This document shows, piece after piece, positions 15,087-23,296 of a stretch of 64,000 bases of DNA. The stretch covers positions 1 through 64,000 of the forward strand of contig NZ_VTHK01000023.1 in the NCBI RefSeq assembly GCF_009765355.1. The letters run 5' to 3'. The position numbers and the translations under genes were made by a program. The notes under the pieces are model-generated. The model was not told where the DNA came from. It ran no database searches and saw nothing but the letters and a program-made list of their open reading frames with translations. Position 1 is the stretch's first letter; every line of letters begins with the position of its first letter. Source of the DNA: Amycolatopsis anabasis. GTDB lineage: Bacteria; Actinomycetota; Actinomycetes; Mycobacteriales; Pseudonocardiaceae.

Positions 15087-15661
15087 GCGGCGACGCCCCG
15101 CAGCACCAGGTCGACGGTCTCGCGGACGAACCCGGCCGGGGCCGCTTCCCCGCGCAGCAGCACCCGGACCCAGAGGGCCCCGGCGAGCAGGTCGATCACC
15201 GTCTTCGGATCGAGGCCCGCGCGGATCTCGCCGCGCCGCCGCGCCCGTTCGAACAGCGGCAGTTCGCGGCCGAGCCGGTCGAGGAAGAACGACCGGGTGA
15301 CCTCGGCGAGTTCGGCGCGGTGGGTGGCGGCGCTCAGCACCGCGGCCACGACCGCCCCGGCCTCCTCGCCGGTGAGCAGTTTCCGCATCTGGTCGAGCAG
15401 GGCGTGCAGGTCGTCGCGGAGGGTGCCGGTGTCGGGCACGGTCAGCTCGAACAGGCGGGAATCGATCAGCGCGGCGCCCAGCAGCGCGTCCTTGGACGGC
15501 CACCAGCGGTAGATCGTGGTCTTGTTCACCCCGGACCGCGCGGCCACCCCTTCGACGGTCAGCCCGTCGTAGCCCAGCTCGGTCAGCAGCGCGAACGTCG
15601 CCGCGAAGATGTCCTGCGCCCGCCGCGGCCCCGGGCCCGTCCTTGCTGCCGGTTGCGCCAT
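15083..15661 (-). CDS. TetR family transcriptional regulator
   Basis: A 192-residue regulator. The N-terminal helix-turn-helix is AAFALLTELGYDGLTVEGVA-like, with NKTTIYRWWPSKDAL as recognition helix and following segment. The C-terminal domain is variable and binds an unknown ligand. I start at ATG 15661; upstream in-frame ATGs would read through the operator. TATCCT on the minus strand (15673-15668) lies 6 nt before the ATG, again a leaderless arrangement. A perfect palindrome between this gene and the HXXEE gene suggests it represses both itself and its divergent neighbour. Confidence 0.85.
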   Translation of the reverse strand: MAQPAARTGPGPRRAQDIFAATFALLTELGYDGLTVEGVAARSGVNKTTIYRWWPSKDALLGAALIDSRLFELTVPDTGTLRDDLHALLDQMRKLLTGEEAGAVVAAVLSAATHRAELAEVTRSFFLDRLGRELPLFERARRRGEIRAGLDPKTVIDLLAGALWVRVLLRGEAAPAGFVRETVDLVLRGVAA

Positions 15662-15673
15662 GCGGTAAGGATA

Positions 15674-15693
15674 GCAACGCAACGGTGCGTTGC
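15674..15693. promoter_or_regulatory. Probable TetR operator
   Basis: GCAACGCA (15674-15681) and TGCGTTGC (15686-15693) form a perfect 8-bp inverted repeat with a 4-nt spacer. It sits between the -10 element of the tetR gene and the ribosome binding site of the divergent membrane protein. Confidence 0.7.
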
Positions 15694-15719
15694 GTTTCTT
15701 GCCTTGACGGAGGTGTGCG

Positions 15720-16259
15720 GTGGCGGATTCGGTGGTGCCGAAGTCGGTGACCTGGGGCCTGTTCGCGGCGTGGCTCGCCAACGACCTGGAAGAACTGATC
15801 ACGATGCCCGGCTGGGCGCGGCGAACCCGGCCCCGGCTGGAGAAGCGGTTTCCCGCGGTGCCGGGCCGGGTGTGGGACCGGTTGGACGTGTCCCGCGGGC
15901 ACGCCGCGGTCGCGATCGGGCTGATGGGCGGGGTGGTGGCGCACGCGGCCCGCGCCGGGGCGCGTTCCGGCGGGCGCGACGGTTTCTACCAGGCCGCGCT
16001 CGCCGGGTTCGGCTGGCACGGGGTGGTGCACGTCGCGCAGGCGGCGCTGGTGCGGGGGTACACGCCCGGGGTGGCCACCTCGCCGACCGTGGTGATCCCG
16101 TTCTCGCTCTGGGCGTGGCGCCGGTTGCGGAAGGCGGGGGTCGCCGGGGACGGCCGGACGCGGTCGCTCGGCGGGATCGCGCTGTTCCCGGTCGTCCTCG
16201 CCGGTGTGCACGGCGTCGCGGCGATACTGTCGGCCCGCCGTGCGACGATTGGCGCGTGA
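15720..16259 (+). CDS. HXXEE-like membrane protein
   Basis: A 179-residue protein with four to five hydrophobic segments. The N-terminal LANDLEELITMPGW motif aligns with the HxxEE signature of this small integral-membrane family, although the leading His is replaced by Asn. A later RGHAAVAIG and FGWHGVVHVAQA carry the other conserved histidines. The function of the family is unknown. Start GTG 15720 follows GGAGGT by 5 nt. It is divergent from the TetR gene and shares its operator, and it overlaps the SRPBCC gene by 4 bp. Confidence 0.7.
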   Translation: MADSVVPKSVTWGLFAAWLANDLEELITMPGWARRTRPRLEKRFPAVPGRVWDRLDVSRGHAAVAIGLMGGVVAHAARAGARSGGRDGFYQAALAGFGWHGVVHVAQAALVRGYTPGVATSPTVVIPFSLWAWRRLRKAGVAGDGRTRSLGGIALFPVVLAGVHGVAAILSARRATIGA

Positions 16260-16669
16260 CGAAAGAAGTGGGGAAAACGGCCGATGTCGGTTGGCAGATA
16301 GGGGTTTCCAAGACCGTGCCGCATCCGATCGACGAGGTGTGGGAGTTCCTCGTCGGCCGGGACGGGGTGCAGATCTGGCTCGGTCCGGGCATGGAACTGC
16401 CGCGGAAGCCGAAGGCCACCTACGAGACCGCCAGCGGCACCACGGGGGAGATCCGCAGCTTCCGCCGGCTCGACCGCGTCCGGCTGACCTGGCGGCCGAA
16501 GGACTGGGATCACGACTCGACCGTGCAGATCGCCCTGGTCTCCGCCGGGGCGAAGACCACCATCAAGTTCCACCAGGAATGGCTGGCCAGCGCCGAGGAA
16601 CGGGCCGAGCAGCGGGACTACTGGCAGGACGTGGCCGACCGCGTGGTCACCGCACTCGCCGAGCGCTGA
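16256..16669 (+). CDS. SRPBCC / AHSA1-like small-ligand domain protein
   Basis: A 137-residue START-like fold protein: a first strand and helix (WQIGVSKTVPHPIDEVWEFL), central strands with DRVRLTWRPKDWDHDSTVQI, and a long C-terminal helix (AEQRDYWQDVADRVVTALAE). Family members bind hydrophobic ligands or act as chaperone co-factors; none can be assigned. The GTG start overlaps the HXXEE stop codon (GTGA), placing both in one operon under the TetR operator. Confidence 0.8.
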   Translation: MTKEVGKTADVGWQIGVSKTVPHPIDEVWEFLVGRDGVQIWLGPGMELPRKPKATYETASGTTGEIRSFRRLDRVRLTWRPKDWDHDSTVQIALVSAGAKTTIKFHQEWLASAEERAEQRDYWQDVADRVVTALAER

Positions 16670-16681
16670 TCAGGCAGGACG

Positions 16682-16687
16682 TAGGCT
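16682..16687 (+). promoter_or_regulatory. -10 element TAGGCT of leaderless bioA promoter
   Basis: TAGGCT ends 7 nt before the bioA ATG at 16695; no ribosome binding site is present. Confidence 0.5.
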
Positions 16688-16694
16688 GCCGGGC

Positions 16695-17975
16695 ATGGAC
16701 GCCCAGGAACTGCTCGCCCTTGACGCCCGGCATGTCTGGCACCCGTACGCACCCATGCCGGGCAAGGTGGAGCCGCTCCTGGTCACCGAGGCGTCCGGGG
16801 TCCGGCTGAAACTGGCCGACGGCCGGGAACTGATCGACGGGATGTCGTCCTGGTGGGCGGCCATCCACGGCTACCGGCACCCGGTGCTGGACGCGGCGCT
16901 GACCGAGCAGGCCGGGCGGATGAGTCACGTGATGTTCGGCGGGCTCACCCACGAACCGGCGATCACCCTCGCCCGCACCCTGGTCGACCTCACCCCGGAC
17001 GGGCTCGAGCACGTCTTCCTGTGCGACTCCGGGTCGGTCTCCATCGAGGTCGCGGTCAAGATGTGCCTGCAGTACTGGCAGTCGGTGGGGCGCAAGGAAA
17101 AACGCCGGTTGCTGACCTGGCGCGGCGGGTACCACGGCGACACCTTCCACCCGATGAGCGTCTGCGATCCCGATGGCGGTATGCACGCCCTGTGGCGCGG
17201 CACGCTGCCCGAACAGGTCTTCGTCCCCGCGCCGCCGGACGGGTTCGGCGCCGCACCGGATCAGTCCTATGTGGACGTTCTGGCGGCGGAGATCGAGCGG
17301 CACGCGCACGAACTCGCCGCGGTGATCGTGGAGCCGGTCGTGCAGGGCGCGGGCGGGATGCGGTTCCACCACCCCGGCTACCTGCGCGCGTTGCGCGAGC
17401 TGACCGCGGCGCACGACGTGCTGCTGGTCTTCGACGAGATCGCCACGGGTTTCGGGCGCACCGGCGCGATGTTCGCCGCCGACCACGCGGCGGTGACCCC
17501 GGACGTGTTGTGCGTGGGCAAGGCGCTCACCGGCGGCTACCTCACGATGGCCGCCGCCCTCTGCACGCCCGCGGTGGCGGACGGGATCTCGCGCGGGGAG
17601 CTGCCGGTGCTCGCGCACGGGCCGACGTTCATGGGCAACCCGCTCGCGGCCGCGGTGGCGAACGCCAGCCTCGGGCTGCTGCGGGAGCGGGACTGGGCCG
17701 CCGAGGTCGCGCGCCTCGACGCCGGGCTGCGTGCCGGGCTGGCGCCCGCCGCGAAACTCGACGGCGTCGTGGACGTGCGTTCACTCGGCGCGATCGGGGT
17801 CATCCAGTTGGATCGCCCGGTCGATATCCCGGCAGCCACCCGGGTGGTCGCCGAACGCGGAGTGTGGCTCCGGCCCTTCCGCGACCTGATCTACACGATG
17901 CCGCCCTACGTGTGCCCGGACGAGGACCTGGCGACCGTCACCGCGGCGATGGTCGCGGTCGCCGAAGAGTGCTGA
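16695..17975 (+). CDS. bioA: Adenosylmethionine-8-amino-7-oxononanoate aminotransferase
   Basis: A 426-residue class-III PLP transaminase that converts KAPA to DAPA with SAM as amino donor, the third-last step of biotin synthesis. Diagnostic features are HVWHPYAPMP-like start, DGMSSWWAAIHGY near residue 50, LLTWRGGYHGDTF near 140, VFDEIATGFGRTG near 245 and the PLP lysine in CVGKALTGGYLT near 275. The length fits BioA. The usual partner bioF (KAPA synthase) is not next to it or elsewhere in the window; the SulP-carbonic anhydrase gene follows instead. It is probably transcribed as a leaderless message. Confidence 0.93.
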   Translation: MDAQELLALDARHVWHPYAPMPGKVEPLLVTEASGVRLKLADGRELIDGMSSWWAAIHGYRHPVLDAALTEQAGRMSHVMFGGLTHEPAITLARTLVDLTPDGLEHVFLCDSGSVSIEVAVKMCLQYWQSVGRKEKRRLLTWRGGYHGDTFHPMSVCDPDGGMHALWRGTLPEQVFVPAPPDGFGAAPDQSYVDVLAAEIERHAHELAAVIVEPVVQGAGGMRFHHPGYLRALRELTAAHDVLLVFDEIATGFGRTGAMFAADHAAVTPDVLCVGKALTGGYLTMAAALCTPAVADGISRGELPVLAHGPTFMGNPLAAAVANASLGLLRERDWAAEVARLDAGLRAGLAPAAKLDGVVDVRSLGAIGVIQLDRPVDIPAATRVVAERGVWLRPFRDLIYTMPPYVCPDEDLATVTAAMVAVAEEC

Positions 17976-18286
17976 TACCGCCGATCCAGCCAGGAATTCA
18001 CTCGATCTGGTGTGACCCCGGCCACTGACGAGCTGGCGATCACCGGGTGTTCTCGGATCTGCCTTTAGTCACACGATCGGGTGAGGTCTGAGTCACACTT
18101 CTCTGGGGTTTCGGACCTAAAACCCTGGTGACCAGTGACGACTCTGTGTGAACGAAATATGAGAAGTTCTTTACATAACAGACATTTGCGGCGTTTTTCG
18201 GTTTGCTGTGATCAACGGGCCGCCATCGCTGCCGGCCTCGACCCGTTATCCACCCCGCGTATCGCTCGAAGATCACGGAGGCGTGA
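17976..18286. other. Intergenic region upstream of SulP fusion gene
   Basis: A 311-bp gap clearly lower in GC than its surroundings from 18100 to 18200. AGTCACAC occurs twice as direct repeats (18067 and 18091, 24 bp apart) and GTGTGA once in the opposite sense near 18146. These may be regulator half-sites, but they do not make a clean CRP/GlxR consensus. A ribosome binding site (CGGAGGCG) precedes ATG 18287. I see no gene. Confidence 0.4.
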
Positions 18287-20614
18287 ATGATCGACACGGC
18301 AGGCAGTAAGAAGTCTTCCGGGCCGCCAGGCCAGGCGAGCCGGACCAAAGGACTGTTGGAAAATCTCCGCTACGACGTACCGGCCTCCCTGGTGGTGTTC
18401 CTGGTCGCCGTCCCGCTGTCGCTGGGCATCGCGCTCGCCTCGGGAGCGCCGATCGTCGCCGGGCTGATCGCCGCCGTCGTCGGCGGCGTGGTCGCCGGGG
18501 CGCTCGGCGGGTCGCCGCTGCAGGTCAGCGGTCCGGCCGCCGGGCTGACCGTGATCATGGCCGAAACCATCAACCAGTTCGGCTGGGCCGTCACCTGCGC
18601 CATCACCGCGGCCGCCGGCGTGCTGCAGATCCTGCTCGGGCTGAGCCGGATCGCGCGGGCCGCACTGGCCATCTCACCCGCCATCGTGCACGGCATGCTG
18701 GCCGGTATCGGCGTCACGATCGTGCTCGCCCAGCTGCACGTGGTGCTCGGGGGCGCCGCGCAGAGCTCGCCGATCGAGAACATCAAGCAGCTGCCGCAGC
18801 AGATCGTCGAACACCACGACCAGGCCGTGCTGATCGGGCTGCTGACCATCGTCATCCTGGTCTTCTGGGGCAAACTGCCCGGTCCGGTGCGCAAGATCCC
18901 GGGCCCGCTGGCCGCGATCGTCGCCGTCACCGTGCTCGCCACCGCCACCGGGATGTCCATGGACCGCGTCCAGGTCCCGGCCAACCTGCTGGAACTCAAG
19001 TTCGCGCCGGTGTTCCCCAGCGGGGGCTGGTGGGACTTCGGCGTCGCCGTGGTGACGGTCGCGCTGGTCGCCAGCGTGGAGAGCCTGCTTTCCGCCGTCG
19101 CGGTGGACAAGCTGCACAACGGCCCGCGGGCCAACCTCAACCGGGAGCTGGTCGGCCAGGGCGCCGCGAACCTGGCCTCCGGTGTAATCGGTGGCCTTCC
19201 GGTCACCGGCGTGATCGTGCGCAGCTCGACCAACGTCGCTTCGGGCGCGCGCACCCGGGTTTCCGCGATCCTGCACGGCGTCTGGATCTTCCTGTTCGTC
19301 GTGGTGCTCGCCGGGCTGTTGCAGAACATCCCGCTCGCCGCGCTGGCCGGTCTGCTCGTGCACGTCGGCGCCCGGCTGGTGAACATCGGCCACATCAAGG
19401 AAGTCCTGCGCCACGGCGATCTGCCGGTCTACCTGATCACGCTGGTCGGCGTGGTCGGGCTGGACCTGCTCACCGGCGTGCTCATCGGCATCGCCGCCGC
19501 GGCACTGCTGATGCTGCGGCGCCTGCTGTGGTCCGGGATCCACGCCGAACGCGACGGCGACCAGTGGCGGGTCGTGGTCGAGGGGGCGCTCGCCTCGGTG
19601 TCCATTCCCCGGCTGTCCAAGGTCCTCGCCGGGATCCCGCGGGGCGCCACGGTGACCCTGGAACTGGTCGTGGACTACCTCGACCACGCCGCGTTCGACG
19701 CGCTGTCGGCCTGGCAGCACGCGCACGAACGGGCCGGTGGCACGGTGATCGTCGACGAGATCGGCCACCCCTGGTTCGAGCGCGGCAAGGCGGGCGAACC
19801 GACCGTGCACAAGGCGGACGCGCAGCGCCTGGTGCCGCGGTGGTTCGCGCCGTGGTCGGACTGGCAGCAGGCGCACGAGGGTGACGAGGGGAACGCGCCC
19901 AACCAGGTGCCCAGGCAGCGCACCGGCCCGCCCGCGATCAGCTCGATGCGGCGCGGCATGCTCGAGTTCCAGCGCCGCACCGCGCATCTGGTCAAGCCCA
20001 CGCTGAGCAAACTCGCCGATTCCCAGGCGCCGCAAACGCTGTTCATCACCTGCGGCGACGCGCGGATCGTGCCGAACATCATCACCACCAGCGGCCCGGG
20101 CGACCTGTTCACGGTCCGCAACATCGGCAACCTGGTGCCCGATCACGCCACGGTGACCGAGGACGCGTCCGTCGGCGCGGCCGTGGAGTTCGCGGTCGGG
20201 GTGCTCAAGGTCCGCGAGATCGTGGTGTGCGGGCATTCCTCGTGCGGGGCGATGAAGGCGCTGCTGCACGGGGCGCCGGACGACGCCCCGGCGCTGCGGT
20301 CCTGGCTGCGGCACGCCGAGCCGAGCCTGATCCGGTCCCGCACCCACCCACCGGTGGACCTCGAGGGGCAGGCCGCCCCGGCGGAGCACGACCGGCTAGC
20401 CCTGCACAACGTGCTGCAGCAACTGGACCGCCTGCGGGAGTACCCGACCGTCGCGCGCGCCGAGGCGCTCGGCGAGGTGGATCTGGTCGGCATGTACTTC
20501 GACGTCGGCGCCGCGCAGGTGCACCTGTACGACGCGAAGACCGGCTCCTTCCGCCCGGCCGGATCGCTCACGCCGTCGCTGAACGGCTCGGCCGGCGAGA
20601 TCGTCACCCGCTAG
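18287..20614 (+). CDS. SulP anion transporter - STAS - beta-carbonic anhydrase fusion
   Basis: A 775-residue three-part protein. Residues ~30-405 are the SulP transmembrane domain with 10-12 helices (VAVPLSLGIALASGAPIVAG, SGPAAGLTVI). Residues ~420-500 form a STAS domain. Residues ~560-755 form a beta-class carbonic anhydrase with zinc ligands in ITCGDAR and VCGHSSCGAM and a VRNIGNLVPD segment. The likely role is bicarbonate uptake or anion exchange linked to CO2/HCO3- interconversion at the inner membrane face. The same fusion is known in M. tuberculosis Rv3273. Here it lies between bioA and bioD, plausible because biotin carboxylases consume bicarbonate. Confidence 0.88.
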   Translation: MIDTAGSKKSSGPPGQASRTKGLLENLRYDVPASLVVFLVAVPLSLGIALASGAPIVAGLIAAVVGGVVAGALGGSPLQVSGPAAGLTVIMAETINQFGWAVTCAITAAAGVLQILLGLSRIARAALAISPAIVHGMLAGIGVTIVLAQLHVVLGGAAQSSPIENIKQLPQQIVEHHDQAVLIGLLTIVILVFWGKLPGPVRKIPGPLAAIVAVTVLATATGMSMDRVQVPANLLELKFAPVFPSGGWWDFGVAVVTVALVASVESLLSAVAVDKLHNGPRANLNRELVGQGAANLASGVIGGLPVTGVIVRSSTNVASGARTRVSAILHGVWIFLFVVVLAGLLQNIPLAALAGLLVHVGARLVNIGHIKEVLRHGDLPVYLITLVGVVGLDLLTGVLIGIAAAALLMLRRLLWSGIHAERDGDQWRVVVEGALASVSIPRLSKVLAGIPRGATVTLELVVDYLDHAAFDALSAWQHAHERAGGTVIVDEIGHPWFERGKAGEPTVHKADAQRLVPRWFAPWSDWQQAHEGDEGNAPNQVPRQRTGPPAISSMRRGMLEFQRRTAHLVKPTLSKLADSQAPQTLFITCGDARIVPNIITTSGPGDLFTVRNIGNLVPDHATVTEDASVGAAVEFAVGVLKVREIVVCGHSSCGAMKALLHGAPDDAPALRSWLRHAEPSLIRSRTHPPVDLEGQAAPAEHDRLALHNVLQQLDRLREYPTVARAEALGEVDLVGMYFDVGAAQVHLYDAKTGSFRPAGSLTPSLNGSAGEIVTR

Positions 20615-20650
20615 CCAGCCTCCCGAAAGGTAGGCCGCCGGCGCCGGTAC

Positions 20651-20656
20651 TAGGGT
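20651..20656 (+). promoter_or_regulatory. -10 element TAGGGT of leaderless bioD promoter
   Basis: TAGGGT ends 8 nt before GTG 20665, suggesting that bioD has its own promoter and is not only read through from the SulP gene. Confidence 0.45.
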
Positions 20657-20664
20657 TCGTTCAC

Positions 20665-21387
20665 GTGAGTGTGCTGGTCGTGACTGGAACCGGTACCGGC
20701 GTCGGCAAGACGGTGGTGACCGCGGCGATCGCCGCGCTCGCCGCCGAGGGCGGCCGCCGGGTCGCTGTGCTCAAACCCGCGCAGACCGGGGTGCTCCCCG
20801 GGGAGCCGGGCGACCTCGACGAGGTCCGCCGGCTCGCGGGCGACGTGACCACCCGGGAGCTGCGCAGATACCCGGATCCCCTGTCACCGGAGGCGGCCGG
20901 GCGGCGCACCGGGATCGAGCCGGTCACCCCGGCCGAGGTCGCGAAGGCGGCCACCGAACTGGACACCGACCACGACCTCGTGCTGGTCGAGGGCGCGGGC
21001 GGGCTCCTGGTGCGCTTCGACCCCAGCGGCAGCACCCTCGCCGATGTGGCCTGGTCGCTCGGCGCGCTGGTCCTCATCGTCGCCGAGGCGGGCCTGGGCA
21101 CCCTGAACGCCACCGCGCTGACCGCCGAGGTCGCCACCGCGCGCGGGCTGAACGTGGCCGGGGTGGTCATCGGGTCCTGGCCGGCGGATCCCGATCTCGC
21201 CGCGCTGTCGAACGTGGCCGATCTGCCGGTCGCCGCGGGCGCGCCCCTGCTCGGCGTGCTGCCCGCCGGGCTCGCCGCGCTGCCGCGGGACGAGGTGCTG
21301 GTCCAGGCCCGGCGCGGCCTTTCGCCGTGGTTCGGCGGCGAGTTCGACCCGGACCGGTTCGCGGAGAGCACCTCCGCCCAGACGTGA
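20665..21387 (+). CDS. bioD: Dethiobiotin synthetase
   Basis: A 240-residue ATP-dependent enzyme that closes the ureido ring of DAPA with CO2/bicarbonate to give dethiobiotin. The P-loop TGTGTGVGKTVVTAAI is at residues ~6-20. LKPAQTG near 37, LVEGAGGLLVRF near 110 and an IVAEAGLGTLN stretch near 138 are typical of BioD. The length is normal. The bicarbonate-handling SulP fusion directly upstream would supply its co-substrate. Confidence 0.92.
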   Translation: MSVLVVTGTGTGVGKTVVTAAIAALAAEGGRRVAVLKPAQTGVLPGEPGDLDEVRRLAGDVTTRELRRYPDPLSPEAAGRRTGIEPVTPAEVAKAATELDTDHDLVLVEGAGGLLVRFDPSGSTLADVAWSLGALVLIVAEAGLGTLNATALTAEVATARGLNVAGVVIGSWPADPDLAALSNVADLPVAAGAPLLGVLPAGLAALPRDEVLVQARRGLSPWFGGEFDPDRFAESTSAQT

Positions 21388-21463
21388 CCTCGGTCGCTGT
21401 GCCCCGGGCCGACACTCAGGCACGATGTGCAGCCGACGCACCAACCCAGCAAGAGGAGTAGCC

Positions 21464-22480
21464 GTGACCGTAGCGCCCGAACAGACCGACGTGCTCGCCG
21501 TCGCCCGGGACCAGGTGCTCGAGCGCGGCGTCGGGCTCGACGAGCGGCAGGTGCTCCAGGTCCTCCGCCTCGGCGACGACCGGCTGTCGGACCTGCTGGC
21601 GTTGGCGCACGAGGTGCGGATGCGCTGGTGCGGCCCCGAGGTGGAGGTCGAGGGCATCATCAGCCTGAAGACCGGCGGCTGCCCCGAGGACTGCCACTTC
21701 TGCTCGCAGTCCGGCCGGTTCCCGACCCCGGTGCGGTCGGCCTGGCTGGACATCCCCGGCCTGGTCAAGGCCGCCCGGCAGACCGCGGAGACCGGGGCGA
21801 CCGAGTTCTGCATCGTGGCCGCGGTGCGCGGTCCGGACAAGCGCCTGCTCTCCCAGGTCCGCGAGGGCATCAAGGCCATCCGCGAGGACGGCAACGACAT
21901 CCAGATCGCCTGCTCGCTCGGCATGCTCACCCAGGACCAGGTCGACGAACTGGTCGAGATGGGCGTGCACCGCTACAACCACAACCTGGAGACCGCGCGG
22001 TCGCACTTCCCGGAGGTCGTCACCACGCACTCCTGGGAGGAGCGCTGGGAGACGCTGCGCATGGTGCGCGAGGCCGGGATGGAGGTCTGCTGCGGCGGGA
22101 TCGTCGGGATGGGGGAGACCGAGGAGCAGCGCGCCGAGTTCGCCGTCCAGCTCGCCGAGCTGGATCCGCACGAGGTGCCGATGAACTTCCTGATCCCGCA
22201 GCCGGGCACCCCGTACGAGAACTACGAGGTGATCGAGGGCAAGGACGCGCTGCGGATCGTGGCGGCGTTCCGGCTCGCCATGCCGCGGACCATGCTGCGG
22301 TTCGCGGGCGGCCGCGAGCTGACCCTGGGCGATCTCGGCGCCGAACAGGGCATGCTCGGCGGGATCAACGCGATCATCGTCGGCAACTACCTGACCAACC
22401 TCGGCCGCCCGGCGAGCAAGGACCTGGAGATGCTCGACGAGCTCAAGATGCCGATCAAGGCGCTCAGCGAGACGTTGTGA
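21464..22480 (+). CDS. bioB: Biotin synthase (radical SAM)
   Basis: A 338-residue radical-SAM enzyme that inserts sulfur into dethiobiotin. The [4Fe-4S] motif is CPEDCHFC near residue 73; the family's [2Fe-2S] cysteines lie in FCIVAAVRG, IACSLGML and EVCCGGIVGMGE, and the terminal Arg in LRFAGGRELTLGD. I choose GTG 21464 because AGAGGAG lies 8 nt upstream, rather than the earlier in-frame ATG at 21425. It overlaps bsaP by 4 bp. Confidence 0.94.
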   Translation: MTVAPEQTDVLAVARDQVLERGVGLDERQVLQVLRLGDDRLSDLLALAHEVRMRWCGPEVEVEGIISLKTGGCPEDCHFCSQSGRFPTPVRSAWLDIPGLVKAARQTAETGATEFCIVAAVRGPDKRLLSQVREGIKAIREDGNDIQIACSLGMLTQDQVDELVEMGVHRYNHNLETARSHFPEVVTTHSWEERWETLRMVREAGMEVCCGGIVGMGETEEQRAEFAVQLAELDPHEVPMNFLIPQPGTPYENYEVIEGKDALRIVAAFRLAMPRTMLRFAGGRELTLGDLGAEQGMLGGINAIIVGNYLTNLGRPASKDLEMLDELKMPIKALSETL

Positions 22481-22674
22481 CCGAGGAGTTCTGCGTGCAC
22501 TGCGGGCAGCCCGCGACGGGTGCGCACACCGCGTGCCGCAATCCGCGGACCGCGCTGGAGCCGCCCCGGTTCTGCGCGAAGTGCGCTCGCCGGATGATCG
22601 TTCAGGTGTCGCCCACCGGTTGGGTGGCGAAATGCAGCCGACACGGTGAGTACACGAGCGAGCCGGCAGGTTAG
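22477..22674 (+). CDS. bsaP: Biotin synthase auxiliary protein
   Basis: A 65-residue Cys-rich protein: FCVHCG near residue 5, HTAC near 19, FCAKCA near 33 and KCSRHGEY near 53, giving several potential metal ligands. It corresponds in size, motif and position to the small gene after bioB in mycobacteria (Rv1590), described as the auxiliary protein required by actinobacterial-type BioB, probably for cluster or sulfur delivery. The GTG start overlaps the bioB TGA, so synthesis is coupled. This identification is from family knowledge plus synteny. Confidence 0.82.
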   Translation: MTEEFCVHCGQPATGAHTACRNPRTALEPPRFCAKCARRMIVQVSPTGWVAKCSRHGEYTSEPAG

Positions 22675-22677
22675 TCT
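22672..22677 (+). promoter_or_regulatory. -10 element TAGTCT, overlapping bsaP stop codon
   Basis: TAGTCT includes the bsaP stop TAG and ends 7 nt before GTG 22685, giving the DUF2567 gene a probable leaderless promoter. Confidence 0.45.
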
Positions 22678-22684
22678 GCAACGC

Positions 22685-23230
22685 GTGCAGCCGCATCTGT
22701 TCGTTCTGCCCCGGGAACGGCCCAAGGTCGTGATCAAGGCCGACTTGCTCCCCGCGGTCAGTGTGCTGTCCATGGTGGGCCTGCTCGGCATACCGCTGGG
22801 CTGGCTGTGGTCCCGCCTGGCGCCGCCGCAGCGGGTCCGGGTCTTCCCGAACAACGAGCTGATCCCGCTGCAGATGGAGAGCTGGCACCGGTTCGACGAT
22901 CTGGCGGTGTTCGTGCTGCTCGGCCTGGCGGGCGGGGTGCTCGTCGGCGCGGTGCTGTGGCTGCTGCGCGAGCGGCGCGGCCCGGTGGTGCTGTTCGCCG
23001 CGGTGGGCGGCTCGGTGCTGGGCGGGTGGCTCGCCGTGCAGATGGGCACCGCCTTCGCGAACGGCCGGTACGAGGTCACCGCGGCGCCCAAAGTCGGTGA
23101 CGTGATCGAACAGGCGCCGCGCCTGGAATCGATGTGGGTCCTGCTCGCGCAGCCGGTGACCCTCGCGCTGGTCTACGCGCTGCTGGCCGCGTGGAACGGA
23201 CGGGACGACCTCGGGCGCAGATTGGGCTGA
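22685..23230 (+). CDS. DUF2567 membrane protein
   Basis: A 181-residue integral membrane protein with four predicted helices: ~20-42 (LLPAVSVLSMVGLLGIPLGW), ~75-97 (DLAVFVLLGLAGGVLVGAVL), ~102-122 and ~157-175. A hydrophilic extracytoplasmic loop lies between helices 1 and 2. It matches the DUF2567 family, whose mycobacterial member Rv1591 also follows bioB-bsaP. The function is unknown. GTG 22685 has a -10 hexamer at leaderless distance; an earlier in-frame GTG at 22646 would overlap bsaP. Confidence 0.75.
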   Translation: MQPHLFVLPRERPKVVIKADLLPAVSVLSMVGLLGIPLGWLWSRLAPPQRVRVFPNNELIPLQMESWHRFDDLAVFVLLGLAGGVLVGAVLWLLRERRGPVVLFAAVGGSVLGGWLAVQMGTAFANGRYEVTAAPKVGDVIEQAPRLESMWVLLAQPVTLALVYALLAAWNGRDDLGRRLG

Positions 23231-23296
23231 AAGCCGCACCCCGGTTGGCGGGTTTTCCGTAGGCTGGCGTCGTCAACTGGAGGGAGACGGCGGACG

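Noticed and set aside
17976..18286. CRP/GlxR sites built on AGTCACAC/GTGTGA
   Set aside because: Half-sites are not arranged as TGTGA-N6-TCACA, so only noted as direct repeats.
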